Shown: positions 24,517 to 36,131, counted from the stretch's first letter. The stretch: DNA of 64,000 bases from Apiotrichum sp. Y4204 (GCA_025531455.1 JAMYHL010000014.1:62001-126000); one strand, 5' to 3'. Numbers and translations: made by a program. Notes: generated by a model from the sequence alone, not told the origin.

Positions 24517-24971
24517 CTTTGGGGTATGTGGTGCGGTGTACAAGGGAGAGAAAGGTGAAGAATGAGGAGAATGATAAAGAGAGAGACAGAACTTTTAGGC
24601 GCTAGCATCCAAGTCCACATCTCGGTGCTGCATTGGTATCGCTCGCTGTGCGCGTCGTCGCCGTCGCCGCGTCGGAGCGGAGATTATCATCATGTGGGGT
24701 TGAGTGGTGGGGAAAGGATGCCGAATACCGGGTGGGCCCACACAGTGAGTCGGGAATGATCAGGATCAAAATACCAGGATTACAGGTACCGGCTATGTCC
24801 GGCCGAGAGGCGGGGCCCACCGCTGCCGGTCGGCACACTTCGATGCCGATGAAGGCAGCGAGGTATGTGGTATTCTCGGCCGTCCATAGATAGAAGCGAC
24901 AACCGAGAGGTCAACCTGATCCCAAACCCCTTCTCTCGAGCGCTCGCTAATCAGCTAGCTCGCCCCTCATC
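24517..24971. promoter_or_regulatory. Shared intergenic promoter region of hydrolase and GST
   Basis: These 455 bp separate the divergent starts of the alpha/beta hydrolase (24516, minus) and the glutathione S-transferase (24972, plus). No gene is seen inside. Co-regulation is inferred from the arrangement only. Confidence 0.5.
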
Positions 24972-25783
24972 ATGTCTCCCCGCATCGTTCTTCACCATCT
25001 GCGTGCCTCGCGTGGAAGTCGTATCTTCTGGGTCCTTGAGGTACGTGGACTGAAGACTGTTCGCCAAGTGACCTTACGTTCATGAAGGCCAAAGCTCACT
25101 GCTTCAGGAACTGGAAGTGCCTTATGAAGTCGTCGTGCACTACATGAAGCCTGGGACGGCGTACGCGTCGTCGCTCAAGGAGGTCGCGCCGCTCGGCAAG
25201 TCGCCGGCCGTCTACATCGACAATGAGCTGGTGTACGAGTCGGGCGCGATCATCACCGAGCTGCTGGCGAAGTTCCCCCGCGACAACCTCGAGGCGGCGT
25301 CGAGCAAGGACTCGACCTTCTGGGGATACTTCTCCGAGGGAAGTGTAATGCTCTTCTTCCAGCCCGCCCGCTTCCTCAACATTGGCCGCGCGCAGGTCAA
25401 AGCCAAGGTCTCGCCCGAAGAGGGGCGCGGAGTCGACGCTCTCCAGGGCTGGATGGACGAGTGGAGCAACAACCACATGAAGCTCGCCATGGACGAGGTT
25501 GAGCGCTTCCTTGCCGACAAGCAGTGGTTTTCAGGTAGCGACAAGCTTGGCCTGGGAGACGTGCGTTGAAATCGCAACCTACACAGACCCCCCATGCTTC
25601 CAGTGCTAACACCAGTTCATGATGCTCACACCCATCATGGCAATTTCGAGCCTCAAGGTCTTCCCCCTCGGCCCAAACACCCAGGCTTGGCTCAAGCGCG
25701 TGCGCGCACGACCCGCGTTCCAGCGCGCCATGTCACGCATGAAAACTGAGGAGAAGAAGCAAATGGACAAGGGGAAGCTCTAA
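24972..25783 (+). CDS. Glutathione S-transferase, fungal GTT1-like
   Basis: Exons 24972..25040, 25108..25560 and 25616..25783 give 229 aa, the normal GST size. The thioredoxin-like N-terminal half reads IVLHHLRASRGSRIFWVLEELEVP and continues EVAPLGKSPAVYIDNE. It then has ESGAIITELLAKF, the gamma-Glu-binding E-S pair. The helical half ends with WLKRVRARPAFQRAM. The order and the R-A-S-R-G-S-R-I-F-W element resemble GTT1-type fungal GSTs, which conjugate glutathione to electrophiles. GTT1 in yeast is membrane-associated; location here is unknown. Confidence 0.88.
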
Positions 25784-26060
25784 CCCGGGCGAACGCCGTG
25801 GAAGTCGGGCAAATTCAAAGTCCGTAAACGACTTTGCGTGGGCTCTACCTGATGCATAATGAAGCCGAGACATCCTCTAATGACTATTATTAGCCTGCTG
25901 CATCTCCGGGCTCAGTGCAGAAGAGGCATGAGTTGAGAGAGGACATCTCTGAGCATCGCCGGCGTTTTGATGTTGTTTCGTAGGTAAGGGGGAAAAGTCT
26001 GACATTAACGCAGGCATAGCATTTATACTTACCGTGCTCTTGTTGTGGAGTAGCTGCTCA

Positions 26061-27050
26061 TTACGACGTGAATATATCAAAATACTCATCACCGACACTT
26101 TGGCGGTACTCGTCAAAGGTAAGAAACTTGACGCGTTCCAGTCGCTCTTCGAATGTCGCCTTTCCAATGAGCCAGTCGGGGTTAGCAGAGCCCATCTCCT
26201 CGAGGAAAAGCCCACGCAGAGTCTCCTTGCTGGCCACTGAAGTTGTATTCGTAGATTCGGAGTTGTTGGGAAAGTCAGGCCGATTGTTCTGAAAGTCGTA
26301 TCGATAGACTGAATCCTGCTTCTCGCTCCAAGTACGCAGGCTGCGCTCGGCATTGACGATGCCAAAGCTCACCGTAAAATCGTCCGGGATTACAAGGAGC
26401 AGGATTGCTAGGTGCTTGAGAACCATGTCGGCGCACAGTCTCCGAAACCCGTCTTTTGTTCCAACCCAATCTTTATCAAAGATCAAGTCAATCTGCGCGC
26501 CTTCCTCAATTGCCCCATATAAGGCGTTACGGCTACACCAGCCTCGGAAGCGTTCTGCGAAACTACTGACGAACCGTACCACAATGTGGGGGGAGCCTGC
26601 AACGCGATTATTAACGGTCCAGAGCGTCATTTGAATTTGATCGTGAGGTTCTCCCGGCCGGACGATTAGGACCTCGGAGCAGGGGTACACCGGAATGCTG
26701 ACGGCCTCCACAGGGAAGGCTTTAACAATTTGAACGTTTGGTAGGTCCGCAAAAACGTAACGATCCTTCCAATGACGGGGGGAGCAGGCGAGCTCAAAGA
26801 TGATGACAGCATTGCGAATTGCCGTATTGGTCTCCCAATTGTACAGGGGTAGCGTCCCTCTGGGGCAGACCACTGTCGGGGTGTTATCCGTGATGTCTGT
26901 CACAATGATATGTCTAACGAGAATTCGATCAACTTGATCACGCAGGGTCTTGCAAGTTGCGCGTAGGTTGAAGAGAGCTTCGATAGGCGCAAAATCGATG
27001 ATGGCGGTGAAGATGTGTGGGTACCACCCTGGGCTGATTGTGGCGGGCAT
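26061..27050 (-). CDS. F-box-like protein of unknown function
   Basis: A single open exon gives 329 aa from ATG (MPATISPGWYPHIF). The N-terminal segment WYPHIFTAIIDFAPIEALFNLRATCKTLRDQVDRILVRHI has the spacing of an F-box followed by a linker helix, although the usual leading LP is not clear. The rest is a leucine- and valine-rich alpha/beta region without recognised repeats. It ends with VKFLTFDEYRQSVGDEYFDIF. F-box proteins recruit substrates to SCF ubiquitin ligases, but that role is only suggested here. The frame continues 12 codons upstream to a GTG, and a GTAAGT/CTGCAG pair at about 27087-27140 suggests an upstream exon that I could not place. Confidence 0.6.
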   Translation of the reverse strand: MPATISPGWYPHIFTAIIDFAPIEALFNLRATCKTLRDQVDRILVRHIIVTDITDNTPTVVCPRGTLPLYNWETNTAIRNAVIIFELACSPRHWKDRYVFADLPNVQIVKAFPVEAVSIPVYPCSEVLIVRPGEPHDQIQMTLWTVNNRVAGSPHIVVRFVSSFAERFRGWCSRNALYGAIEEGAQIDLIFDKDWVGTKDGFRRLCADMVLKHLAILLLVIPDDFTVSFGIVNAERSLRTWSEKQDSVYRYDFQNNRPDFPNNSESTNTTSVASKETLRGLFLEEMGSANPDWLIGKATFEERLERVKFLTFDEYRQSVGDEYFDIFTS

Positions 27051-27705
27051 TGGGATGAGTGATGTCGGCGTCGTGGGCCGTTGCACCTTTGCTGCAGTGT
27101 TAAACTCGGCTAGTGACTACTGTAGGCTACGCTACTTACAAGATGATGGAGCGAGGCTTAAGGCTCTTGAGGGATTGCGACAGAGGAACCCGGCTGTAAT
27201 CAACTTCGGAAACGGACGGCGGAACCGGCAAGGCGGAAGGGAACACGGGAGGAGAGAGCACAACGGTAATCGAGTTGTGAGGGAAGGAGAGCAAGAAATC
27301 ACCGGAGAGAGGCGAACAAGAAAATGTACGAGTGAGAAGGAGATGTTGGCCGAAAGACACAACAGCAAGGGGGAAAAACAAAATGGAAAGAGCAAGTGAA
27401 GTGAGTTGATGAAGAAGCAGAGTTGAAGAGTAACAGGACACCCCTCAGCTTTTCTTCACATTGCACGCCGTGTGGATTGCTCACCTCGGGCCTCGGATCC
27501 TCTGATAGTCCAGTCAACTGCTTTATCCTGCTCCGCCGGTCCACTCACGCCCTCACATCGCGATGATCATTGCCACTGACCACCGCTACTATTCGTGCAT
27601 CCTTGCATTTTGTGCTGCATGCTTTCATTAACGTCGTCACACATCTAGAATACAGCTTCTTAACGCGAAGCAAACTGATACACTCTCTCATACAAGATCA
27701 AGCTA
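27051..27705. other. Upstream region of F-box-like gene
   Basis: Pyrimidine-rich on the minus strand at 27130-27440, as expected for a spliced leader region of the F-box-like gene. No independent gene is recognised before the VPS62-like stop at 27706. Confidence 0.45.
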
Positions 27706-29661
27706 CTAACGACGGCGAAGCAACTCATCCGGGCGGTTGATAGGGTCGTCATCGTCTCCCGAGTCTGGATCTTTGGGGTCACGCTTCTTCGGGAACACGT
27801 CCCAGCGCCATTCGTCCAGATCCTCGACGGCCACAGCACTGCTGTCCACCCAGCCGGACCGCCCTGGATCATGTACACACAGCACCCGCGGTGGGCTTGT
27901 GGCCACCCTGGTTGGCCCAGCATACAGCACTATCCGGTAGGCCTTCATTGCGTCGCGACTGCCCCGGCATGGCACCGTACTTGCGGAATAGTATGCGTGT
28001 CCAAGGTACGGGAGCTGACTTTCGATCAGACCCGGAGACGCGGCTGCTGGTCCGCGCACGACTTTGGCAGCAGGCCGTGAACAGATCTGTGTCATCAGTA
28101 TAATAATCAATCAATCACATCTTTCCGTAACTCACCTGCTCAACAAGGATGCTCGTAATATTGTGGTTGGCAACCTGCTCAGCAACGCTGTGCGAGATCC
28201 AGAACGAGAAGGTAGACTTTCCGGAGACAGCATGGCTGACCGTACACTGCCATCAGCTTGGTGGGATGCAAACCACTCACCTGTGGCGGAATGTCAAAGT
28301 CACGGTTCGGTCCTGGCGGCCCATCTACTAGCTGCACGTCAGCGTCCACTTTACGAGAACCTCGGACGCACTTGACAGATACCGAACAGCAGCTTCCACC
28401 AGCAACTGCTCTTCCTGTTCCCGAATTTGCCGAGATACTCGAGCCAGGCGCGGTCACCTGTGTGGTGGATGCGTTTCCCGGTCTTGGGCCCTTCCCAGAA
28501 CTGAATCGGAACAACATGGCCTTTGGTATCCCATATCGGCCCATTATCGTCCGTCATGTCCACTAGTGCCCAGAGATTCAAGAGTTGGGCATACACATGC
28601 TTTCCGGGGGTCGGCCAGGTGCCGTGACTGCCAGACGCAACATAGGCGACTGGTCGGCCATCCATCTGCGGCGCTTCCTCCCACCGGAACGTTCTGTCTG
28701 ATAAGCAGCGGAAAATGAAGATGCAAAAGATTCAACATACCCCGCAGCAAGGTTTCCACCTGAATGAGTGTCAAAGTCGACAGACACAGCCGTGCCGTTG
28801 ACTGTACGTACGCGCAAATGCTAAGGTAAGAACGCGTCGCAGGCGCAACACACCTCCCAGTCCACCACATCTGCACAAGTCAGCATCTGAGGCATAATTT
28901 ACACTCACGGTTTCCAAGCCACCCGAAGGTGCCAATGAGCTTGCCAAGATTGTACGGGTAGAAACTGATATTAGAGAACAGTAGACGAACGCTGCCTCAC
29001 GTCCAATACCACAGATCCTGCCGTTAGTTATGCAGACTCGCAACCTTCAACTCACGACAACGCCGCGTCCCTGGTCGACCCAGAAGCCATACACGTCTTC
29101 GCGCACGATGCCCCGCCCATTCATGCCGCGCGTCATACCGCCTTCCTGCCCAGCGGGACCGTAGAGGAAAGAGCTGTTCGCGTGCTCGAATCGTGGCTGG
29201 GCATTGTGACCCACATCAACGGCAAGCAGTTGTCGCCGGCCCTGTAATGGGAGTTGGTCTAGTCGCGAGGTGGTAAAAATGTCTTTGTCCTGGTGGTCAG
29301 AAACTCAGATGAGTTCACCAGGGACTCACGGGAAAGAATCGAGTGTAGTTATGACGTTCGACCTGCTGTCAGTGGAAGAGGCATGGGTGGAGCGACTCAC
29401 AAATCGATAGTGGTCTAGCATGTATTCCACTGAACTGGGGAAGAACAATTCCGTCTCGCTTCTCGTTAGCGTGAAACAAGGAGGAACTGCGATGACCTAC
29501 GAGAGCTTGAAAATGGGCGCATACTTGTCGAGTAGCGCCGCCATCTCAACATTCGGTTCATCGAGGGGTTGTGGAGCAGGAAATGGCGCATGGAATGTCG
29601 CCTGCGAACCCGAGGAGGCGAGCGCGCTGCCCACAAGGGCCAGCATCGCTAACGGTGCCAT
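27706..29661 (-). CDS. VPS62/TDA6-like vacuolar-sorting family protein, secretory
   Basis: Twelve exons: 29661..29501, 29458..29401, 29362..29330, 29289..29056, 29017..29001, 28964..28909, 28870..28854, 28820..28741, 28693..28372, 28331..28281, 28246..28136 and 28086..27706 (506 aa). The introns are 33-49 nt, and two internal exons are only 17 nt. A hydrophobic N-terminus (MAPLAMLALVGSALASSG) looks like a signal peptide. It is followed by LLDKYAPIFKLSETELFFPSS and by DLWYWTFYPYNLGK. Next come HVVDWEHLRVR and GRPVAYVASGSHGTWPTPG, then GDRAWLEYLGKFGN. The D-W-E and A-SGSHG-W signatures are those of the VPS62/DUF946 family. Yeast VPS62 affects cytoplasm-to-vacuole sorting; the molecular activity is not established. 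Confidence 0.82.
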
Positions 29662-30824
29662 CTGGGGTCAGTGGGTGGCAAATGGAAGAAGAGTTTACCA
29701 TGCCGAGACGAAAGATGGCGATGCAGGATGTTACAGGTGTTGGGACATGGATGAAGTCAATCGCAGATCGGATGAGACTGTATTCCGCCGACGTCTTCCA
29801 CGCAAGGCCAGCAAGGTTTCGTCAACGGTGAGGTTGCCAGATGTGTGTAGAACAGGAAAGCGGTGACAGTTTGTTGTTGTCGTGGTCATTATGGATGTTG
29901 CCGCCAGAACAACCGTATGTCCAACCGTGTCAACCTGGGCAAGGCGATCACGCGTTGATCGTGCGCTGATCTCGCGCAGATCACGCGGCTCCCACACAAT
30001 TGTTACCATGCTACCGTCGTCCCAGCGTTTCGCGTTCCTGAGTTTCAGTGTCCAAGGACTCCCGGGTCTCGGGCTTCTCGGACAGAGCGCAAAGAGCGGG
30101 AATGGCCCCCGCAGGGTCCGTGCAAGCCACACGGTTGCTTTCGCAATGACCGGCCCCACCGAGCTCCGGGCCGCAGCTCGGCGCAGCATTCGCAGATTCG
30201 CAAAGCACCCACGATTGTCTCACGCCACACGTGCTGTGCGATGAACTGATGCGCTGATGCCATAAGGGTACGCAAAAAATATCTTCAAGCTATCGACTGC
30301 TTGCTATCGACCTAGCATCCATGGGCGCATCGGTGCATGGGGCGGGCGGGCAGTATGGTCCGTTCTTGTGTAAGAATTATTTCCGGAATGGGGCTGGACT
30401 CGAGTGCAATGGAGTCGAGCCGGAGAGGAATTGAGAGCAAAGAAGAGTAGTGGGTGGACGGCGTGGACGGAGGTCCGCCTGAGCCCGGGCCTCCTCCGGG
30501 GCGCGCATCTCATTTCTCTGCCGAGCTGCCATCAGCGCTAACAACAAATTCAGATTGGTTATTGGAGCACGATTCCAAAGCGGAGGGCGGAGTAGGGAGT
30601 GGGTGAGTGTGGTCTGGTGACAGTCTCACATCTCGGCCATCACACCCAGCACCCGAATGGACCCTTCCGCCCTGCCCCCCCCCCCCCCCACCTCCCCCCC
30701 AACCCCATCACTCATTCTTATATGAAGCAGGTCGTGCCCTTGCGTTCTAGGACTTTTCTTCCCCCATCCGCTCAACGCGATCTTCTCTCCTCTCTACCCA
30801 TCACCCTCTCATCCATTCTCCACC
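29662..30824. other. Intergenic, divergent promoters of VPS62-like and sugar-transporter genes
   Basis: No gene is seen. A C-rich homopolymer-like tract lies at about 30676-30700, before the transporter leader. Confidence 0.5.
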
Positions 30825-33255
30825 ATGTCCCAGCAGGTCAGTCAACAGTACACAAGACGGCCGCCCTCGATATGATCATCAAACCCACCCACCCACTTTG
30901 GTTCTAGATTGCGATTTTTATTGCTGCAGCGAACAAATGTGTTATCGTTAGCATCGCACAGCGTGGACAACTGTCCCATCAGTCTAGTCCTTGATCAGAC
31001 TTGATCGGGATGCAACACGGGTGCCGGGCTGCACCTATGGGAGATTTGTATTGGCTTGCTACATGTGCTGCGGGGAGGTAAGCCCCAGCAACCAGCAGTC
31101 AACATCGACCATGTAGCCCGTGCTGAGATCATACCGTTGAGCGGAACAGGATAATGCCTGCGTCGCTAGTTGCCCAACGCCCTCCACGCTTACAGCTCAG
31201 CGAGCCGGTCCTGACTGGCACACAATGTGAGTGCATAGCATCGTCTGACGGAGGAGAGCAGTGAAGCAGATTGACGGGTGCATGGGTGGATCCAGTGATA
31301 GCCACGGAGCGGAGCTCGCGGACATAGTTATTCGAGAGCAATGCCGCACGCCCTCTGCGATTGACTGCTTTGACATTAGCCGCCCAGCTGCCCTGCATAC
31401 ATTGCTCGGAAAGGTCATACCTTCTTGCTTCGCTAGTCCTCACATGTTCCCGTCAACTGCTCCCCAAAACTCTGACTCAAACTTGGAGTGGAGAACACCA
31501 CTGACATCAGTCCCAACGTCCGAGACACCGTCTCACGGTTCCGCGATGCCGGTCGTATGAAGCTCAACTTGTGGGTATCGGCGAGCAGGTGGATCTGAGT
31601 TAAAAGAGGTTGCGACGCTGCTTCCCCATTCTCGGAACACAGTTCCATCTGAGATGAAAATCATCGGCTAGTCTCTGACGCCAGCTTCCTGAGCATCATC
31701 TTCGTCGGCATGGTGCTGAACGGCTGTGAGTTACCATCAGGCCTATGGCCTTGCTTCTCCGCCGCAGCTTCTAATGTCAGATGATGGCACCCTTATCTCC
31801 GGTCTCCAGGCGTTCGACTCGTGGCACGAGGATCTCGGTCTCACCGATTCCAATCCCAGATCTGCGGCTCTTATCGGTCTGCTTAACGCGGCTGGTCCTC
31901 TGTCCGGTATTGTTGTCGGACCCCTGATCATGTGGATCGACGACAACCTGGGTCGCCGCTGGGGCATTCGATGTGAGTGTGCTGCTTGTCTACTCTGGGG
32001 CCAACCTGACAATACAGTCTACGGCTACATGATCGTTATTGGTACCGCCATCTCGTGCGTTGCAGGTGTCGACGGCGGACGTGGCAACAAGGGCTACGCG
32101 ATCTTTGTTGTCGGCCGGTTTATCATCGGGTTTGGTCTCGCTGCCTTCCTCATGACCTCGCTTGTCGTGGTTCAGGAGATTCCGCACCCGCGCTCGCGTA
32201 GCGTCATTGCGCAGAGCTGGAACAGCTACTACATCCTCGGCATGGTGATCGCCAGCTGGGTCAACTTCGGCTGCTCGTACATGACCGGCTCGTGGGCTTG
32301 GCGCATCCCCTACATTCTCCAGCTTCCCATGGCCGTGTACATCCTCATTGCGGTGCAGTTTATGCCTGAGACTCCTCGTTTCCTCATCAGCAAGGGCAAG
32401 GACGAGGAGGCTCTCGCCTTTTTGGTGAAATACCACGGCAACGGCGACCCCAATGACCCCTTGGTCAAGTTTGAGTACGACGAGATTCGGGACACGCTTG
32501 AGCGTGAGCGCCTCGCGCGTGCTGAGCGCTGGAGCGTCATTCTACGCAGTCGCTCCAACCGCCACCGTCTCGGCCTCGCTGCTCTTATGACCAACCTCAC
32601 TTGGATGTCTGGTTCGTCCATCATCTACTACTACTACGTCCTCGTGTTCAACTCTGTGGGCATCACGGGCGCCACTACGCAGACGGGAATCGCCGCCGGG
32701 CTGAACATGTTCTGCTGGGTTGCCCAGGTTTCCGCCGTCTGGCTCGGCAAGTATGTTGGTCGCAAGCGCATTATCCTCAGCACCTGGCCATTCATGCTCC
32801 TCTGTCTCATCGGTCTTTGCGTCGCGGGGGGCACGTTTGACAAGTCGGGTGGAAACGATAACCACAGCGCGGTCGCCACGGTTGTGCTCGTGTGGTTCTT
32901 CCTCGGTTCGTTCAACTTCTGCAATCCCATCCTCTACTCGTACCCGGCCGAGGTGCAGACCTACTCGATGCGCAGCAAGGGCCTGCTAGTCTGGAACACC
33001 CTCACCCAGATTCAGAGCGTCTACGTAACCTTTGTCGACAGCATTGCCCTCAGCTCCATCGGCTACAAGTACTACGCCGTTTACATGCCCCTCATCATCA
33101 TGCAGTGGTTCCTCGTCAAGTTCTTCATGGTCGAGACACGCGGATACACGCTCGAGGAGGTTGCCTTCGCTTTCGACAGCCGCCACTCTAGTGCGTCCGA
33201 CCTCAGCGCCCAGCTGCCCGAGTACTCCAAGCACGACCCCACCACCAAGGTGTGA
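30825..33255 (+). CDS. MFS sugar transporter (lactose permease/hexose transporter type)
   Basis: Exons 30825..30836 (MSQQ only), 31494..31570, 31685..31725, 31781..31972 and 32018..33255 give 519 aa. Twelve-helix sugar-porter features are present: FVGMVLNGYDGTLISGLQ in TM1, DDNLGRRWGIR between TM2 and TM3, SVIAQSWNSYYILG, PETPRFLISKGK after TM6, GKYVGRKR between TM8 and TM9, and VETRGYTLEEV after TM12. The SYPAEVQTYSMRSKG element resembles LAC12-like and related permeases rather than HXT transporters. The substrate is unknown. The four-codon first exon and its 657-nt intron are inferred from CACCATG, CAG|GTCAGT and GAG|AACACC. The remainder is firm. Confidence 0.87.
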
Positions 33256-33409
33256 GAGAGGGAGACGACATGAAATTCGATGGTCTTGCTGGTCTTGAGC
33301 TAGATCCAAAACTCTCCGTAATCTTCATAATTTGGAAATGGATACAATGCGTCTTGGTACTTGCACGAGCATGTCCTACATCTTACTAACTATGATAGAG
33401 CTCCTCCCT

Positions 33410-34550
33410 CTAGCCGCGCTTCAGTTTCCCCCCTACGAGCGCAAACGCGCCACCACGGAGCACCTTCTCTGCACGGCGGAACGTGAGACTCGTGCGCGTG
33501 CCGCGTTCCGCGCGCCATCCACGCGTCGCAATCGCCTCCTCGATCTCGGTGTCCCCCAGGATCTTGGCGTTCGCAACCGCGACGGGGGGATACGGCGCCG
33601 AGGCCGAGACTTTGGCGTCCCCCGCGGCCAGCTTTTCCTCGCTGAGCACGACATCCTCACTCTGCGCGGCAATCCCGTGCAAATGACTGCTGTAGAGGCT
33701 CCCAGTAAGCACAAACAGTGAGCGGGGGAGCAACAGCACATGGCCGAGGGGGACCGCTGCGACTGCCCTCCCCACACCGCCCTCAGCAATCATAGGCGGG
33801 GATGGGGCCGTTGGCGAGACGTAGTGATACAGGTCGAGCACGGTGTGTGCTCCCAGGCTGACGGTGGCGACGAGCGGGCGGAACGCGGGCCCGTCCTCGT
33901 GTGGCTGGCGTAAGTCGGGATACTACACCTGTCACAAGTAAAACTCACGCTGATACCCTGTCCCGGCGCGTACTCGTTAATCAGCACCTGGTTCACGCCG
34001 AGCGCGCGCGACCCCGCAGCGGCATCGAGGAACGCGTCGATGCGGCCGATAATGTCCGGGCTGCAATACCATTAGTAACAGTCGCGCATGAGGGAGATAT
34101 AGCTATACACACAATTCACAGAGCCACGACGGCATCTCCTCGGGCAAGAGTACGTTTTTCCCCGACAGCGTCCCGCCTGCCGTCAGCTACGTGTGTCAAG
34201 TTGGCGTGTTAATTGTCAGCGTACCCCAGTACTGTAGCCTGCCGTCAGCGACTCGCGTCAGTTGGCACGCACCGCCGCCCGGTTGAGGTCGTGCGCCATT
34301 TCGGCTGAGGGGTCTCTTCGATCTGGCGTTAGGTGGGAAGGGGGGGAGGGAGTACCTTGCGTAGCAGGAGAGCTTCCTCCTCGGGCGTGATAAAGTCCGG
34401 GATGCTGAGGTCAGTTCTTGGTTCTACGCTTGACGGAGACACCGCGCCGTTGCCTCTCCGCACTCACTAGAATGCGCTTGGCGGTAGTCCCGGGATGCGA
34501 TACTTGTCGAAACCGGGGAGCGAGGGCGGATCTGTTGCGGTTGTGGTCAT
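33410..34550 (-). CDS. ALKBH6: ALKBH6-like Fe(II)/2-oxoglutarate dioxygenase
   Basis: Seven exons: 34550..34468, 34404..34356, 34322..34273, 34238..34225 (14 nt), 34176..34113, 34060..33949 and 33904..33410 (288 aa). The protein reads YIPDFITPEEEALLLRK, then IEETPQPKW, then GRRLQYWGGTLSGKNVLLPE. It continues MPSWLCELPDIIGRIDAF, NEYAPGQGISPHEDGPAF, VATVSLGAHTVLDLYHY and RSLFVLTGSLYSSHLHGI, with a final RTSLTFRR. H126-x-D128 supplies two of the iron ligands and the terminal Arg the oxoglutarate contact. ALKBH6 belongs to the AlkB family of nucleic-acid demethylases; its substrate is less settled than for its relatives. The 14-nt exon is needed to give RRLQYWGG, strong evidence for that join. 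Confidence 0.9.
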
Positions 34551-34763
34551 GATGGAGAGTGTGGTCGAGAAGTGACGCTGACGACTGCGGCCTTTAGAGG
34601 TGGCTACCTCCACCACAACCTCCACCACTGCCTCCACCTCCGGACACATGCTGAACACATCTGTCGTGTCCACATCCATATCCATATCTCTGTTCATTCT
34701 GGGCCCACTTCTATGGTCAATACATATACATGGTAGATCTATACACGACACTCTGTTCCAACA

Positions 34764-36131
34764 CTAACGGCGCTCGCGCTTCTTGTCGTCCTCCTTGCGC
34801 TCGCCCATGAGCCAGTCGAGGCCGGCGGCGCGCGCGACCGCCTGACGCACAAAGCTCTGGACTGTCGCGCCAAGACCGTCCTCAAAGACAGCCGCCAGCG
34901 GGTCCTGTTGCTGGCCGCGCGCGTTGCGACCACGGGTCGGGGGCACGTCGCGGGCGTTCCGCGCGTCCCAGTACGACGAGTCCGAGCCCGATGACCTGCG
35001 GCGCGAACGCTGCTCGCGCGAGCGCTGCTTGGTGTAACGGTCGGCCTCCGCCTGCCAGCCGGGAGTACGACGCGTCGGCGCACCGCGCGGGTCCTCGGGG
35101 GCGAGGCCGGCGTACTGCTTCAGGGCCTCGTAGATGACATCAATACCGCCTTGCCCGCTCGCAGCCATGATCCAGGCGATAATGGCAATGATGGGGCCGA
35201 TGCGGGCGCAGAAGCGCAGGAAGCGCGAGAGGTACCCGATAAAGCCCGTGACGACGGCCCAGACGACGTATAGAACGACGAGAACAAGGAGGATCTGGGT
35301 GTACGGCGCAATGGCGCGGAAGAGAACAACGAGGGTCTCTGGCCGGGAGATATCCGGGGGGTTACGGGCGATGGCGGCAAGGTCCTCGGGGAGGTACGGC
35401 ACAATGTAGCTGTAGAACCAGCTGAGAAGGAAAGAGGTCAGCACCGACTTGATAGAGGGTTTAGAGGAGGAGGAAGGGCTTTCGTCGTAGGGGGATGAGT
35501 GGAGAACGCAGGCGCCGGAGTGGGAGCGGATGTCGTCGTCGTAGGCACCGTGAGTGGGGAATCCGTAGCCGAGGCGCGGCGACGAGCGGGACGAGGGCAC
35601 GAGCGTTGGCGACGGCGTCCGCGCGGGAGTGGGAAGGTGCGTGCGCGCAGTGTGCAGCGACGAAGGGTGAGCCGGGGAAGGAGCGAGCATGTGAATGTCT
35701 GAGGGAACTCGGGTAGAGAGGTTACGGGAAGCAGGAGCGCTCCGCGCGAGGTGTTCGCGGAACTCGCGCTCGCCGTTCCCGCGCCCAAAGTTCCCACGCA
35801 CATCGCCATTGAACCCGTCGTCGTCGAACCGATGGGCGCAGCTGCAGGTGCGGTGTCCGCGGAGTGAGGACGCAGACCCCGAGTCCTCGTTGTCCGACAG
35901 GTTGCCGTCGTCCTGCTCGGGGCGATAGCCGTGTGCACGCTGCTCGCGGCGCAGGTCGCGCCGGCGGTCGTACTCGTCCACGGGCTCCATAGGGACGGCG
36001 ATGGTCTGGGCGCTGGGCAGAGGCTCGCGCTGCTCGCCCTTGCCGCGCCTATCGCGGAGCTCATACGGGGGGAGCGGGGACGAGAGCAGCGAGGGCATGA
36101 AGCCCGATATCGAGCTGCGCGGGGAGAACAT
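34764..36131 (-). CDS. Putative APQ12-like nuclear-envelope membrane protein
   Basis: An intronless frame of 455 aa starts at ATG (MFSPRSSISGFMPS). The first 240 residues are polar, Ser/Arg/Pro-rich and probably disordered. Two hydrophobic helices follow (IAPYTQILLVLVVLYVVWAV and the segment around RIGPIIAIIAWIMAAS), joined by an Arg-containing turn GYLSRFLRFCARI. A basic, disordered tail ends with a short helix (VQSFVRQAVARAAGLDWLMGE). Two close helices with a basic linker fit the APQ12 family (nuclear pore assembly, envelope lipid homeostasis), but the match is by pattern only. A 5-nt upstream exon ATGGA|GTGAGT (36273..36269) joined at 36132 would simply add ME and may be the real start. 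Confidence 0.55.
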   Translation of the reverse strand: MFSPRSSISGFMPSLLSSPLPPYELRDRRGKGEQREPLPSAQTIAVPMEPVDEYDRRRDLRREQRAHGYRPEQDDGNLSDNEDSGSASSLRGHRTCSCAHRFDDDGFNGDVRGNFGRGNGEREFREHLARSAPASRNLSTRVPSDIHMLAPSPAHPSSLHTARTHLPTPARTPSPTLVPSSRSSPRLGYGFPTHGAYDDDIRSHSGACVLHSSPYDESPSSSSKPSIKSVLTSFLLSWFYSYIVPYLPEDLAAIARNPPDISRPETLVVLFRAIAPYTQILLVLVVLYVVWAVVTGFIGYLSRFLRFCARIGPIIAIIAWIMAASGQGGIDVIYEALKQYAGLAPEDPRGAPTRRTPGWQAEADRYTKQRSREQRSRRRSSGSDSSYWDARNARDVPPTRGRNARGQQQDPLAAVFEDGLGATVQSFVRQAVARAAGLDWLMGERKEDDKKRERR

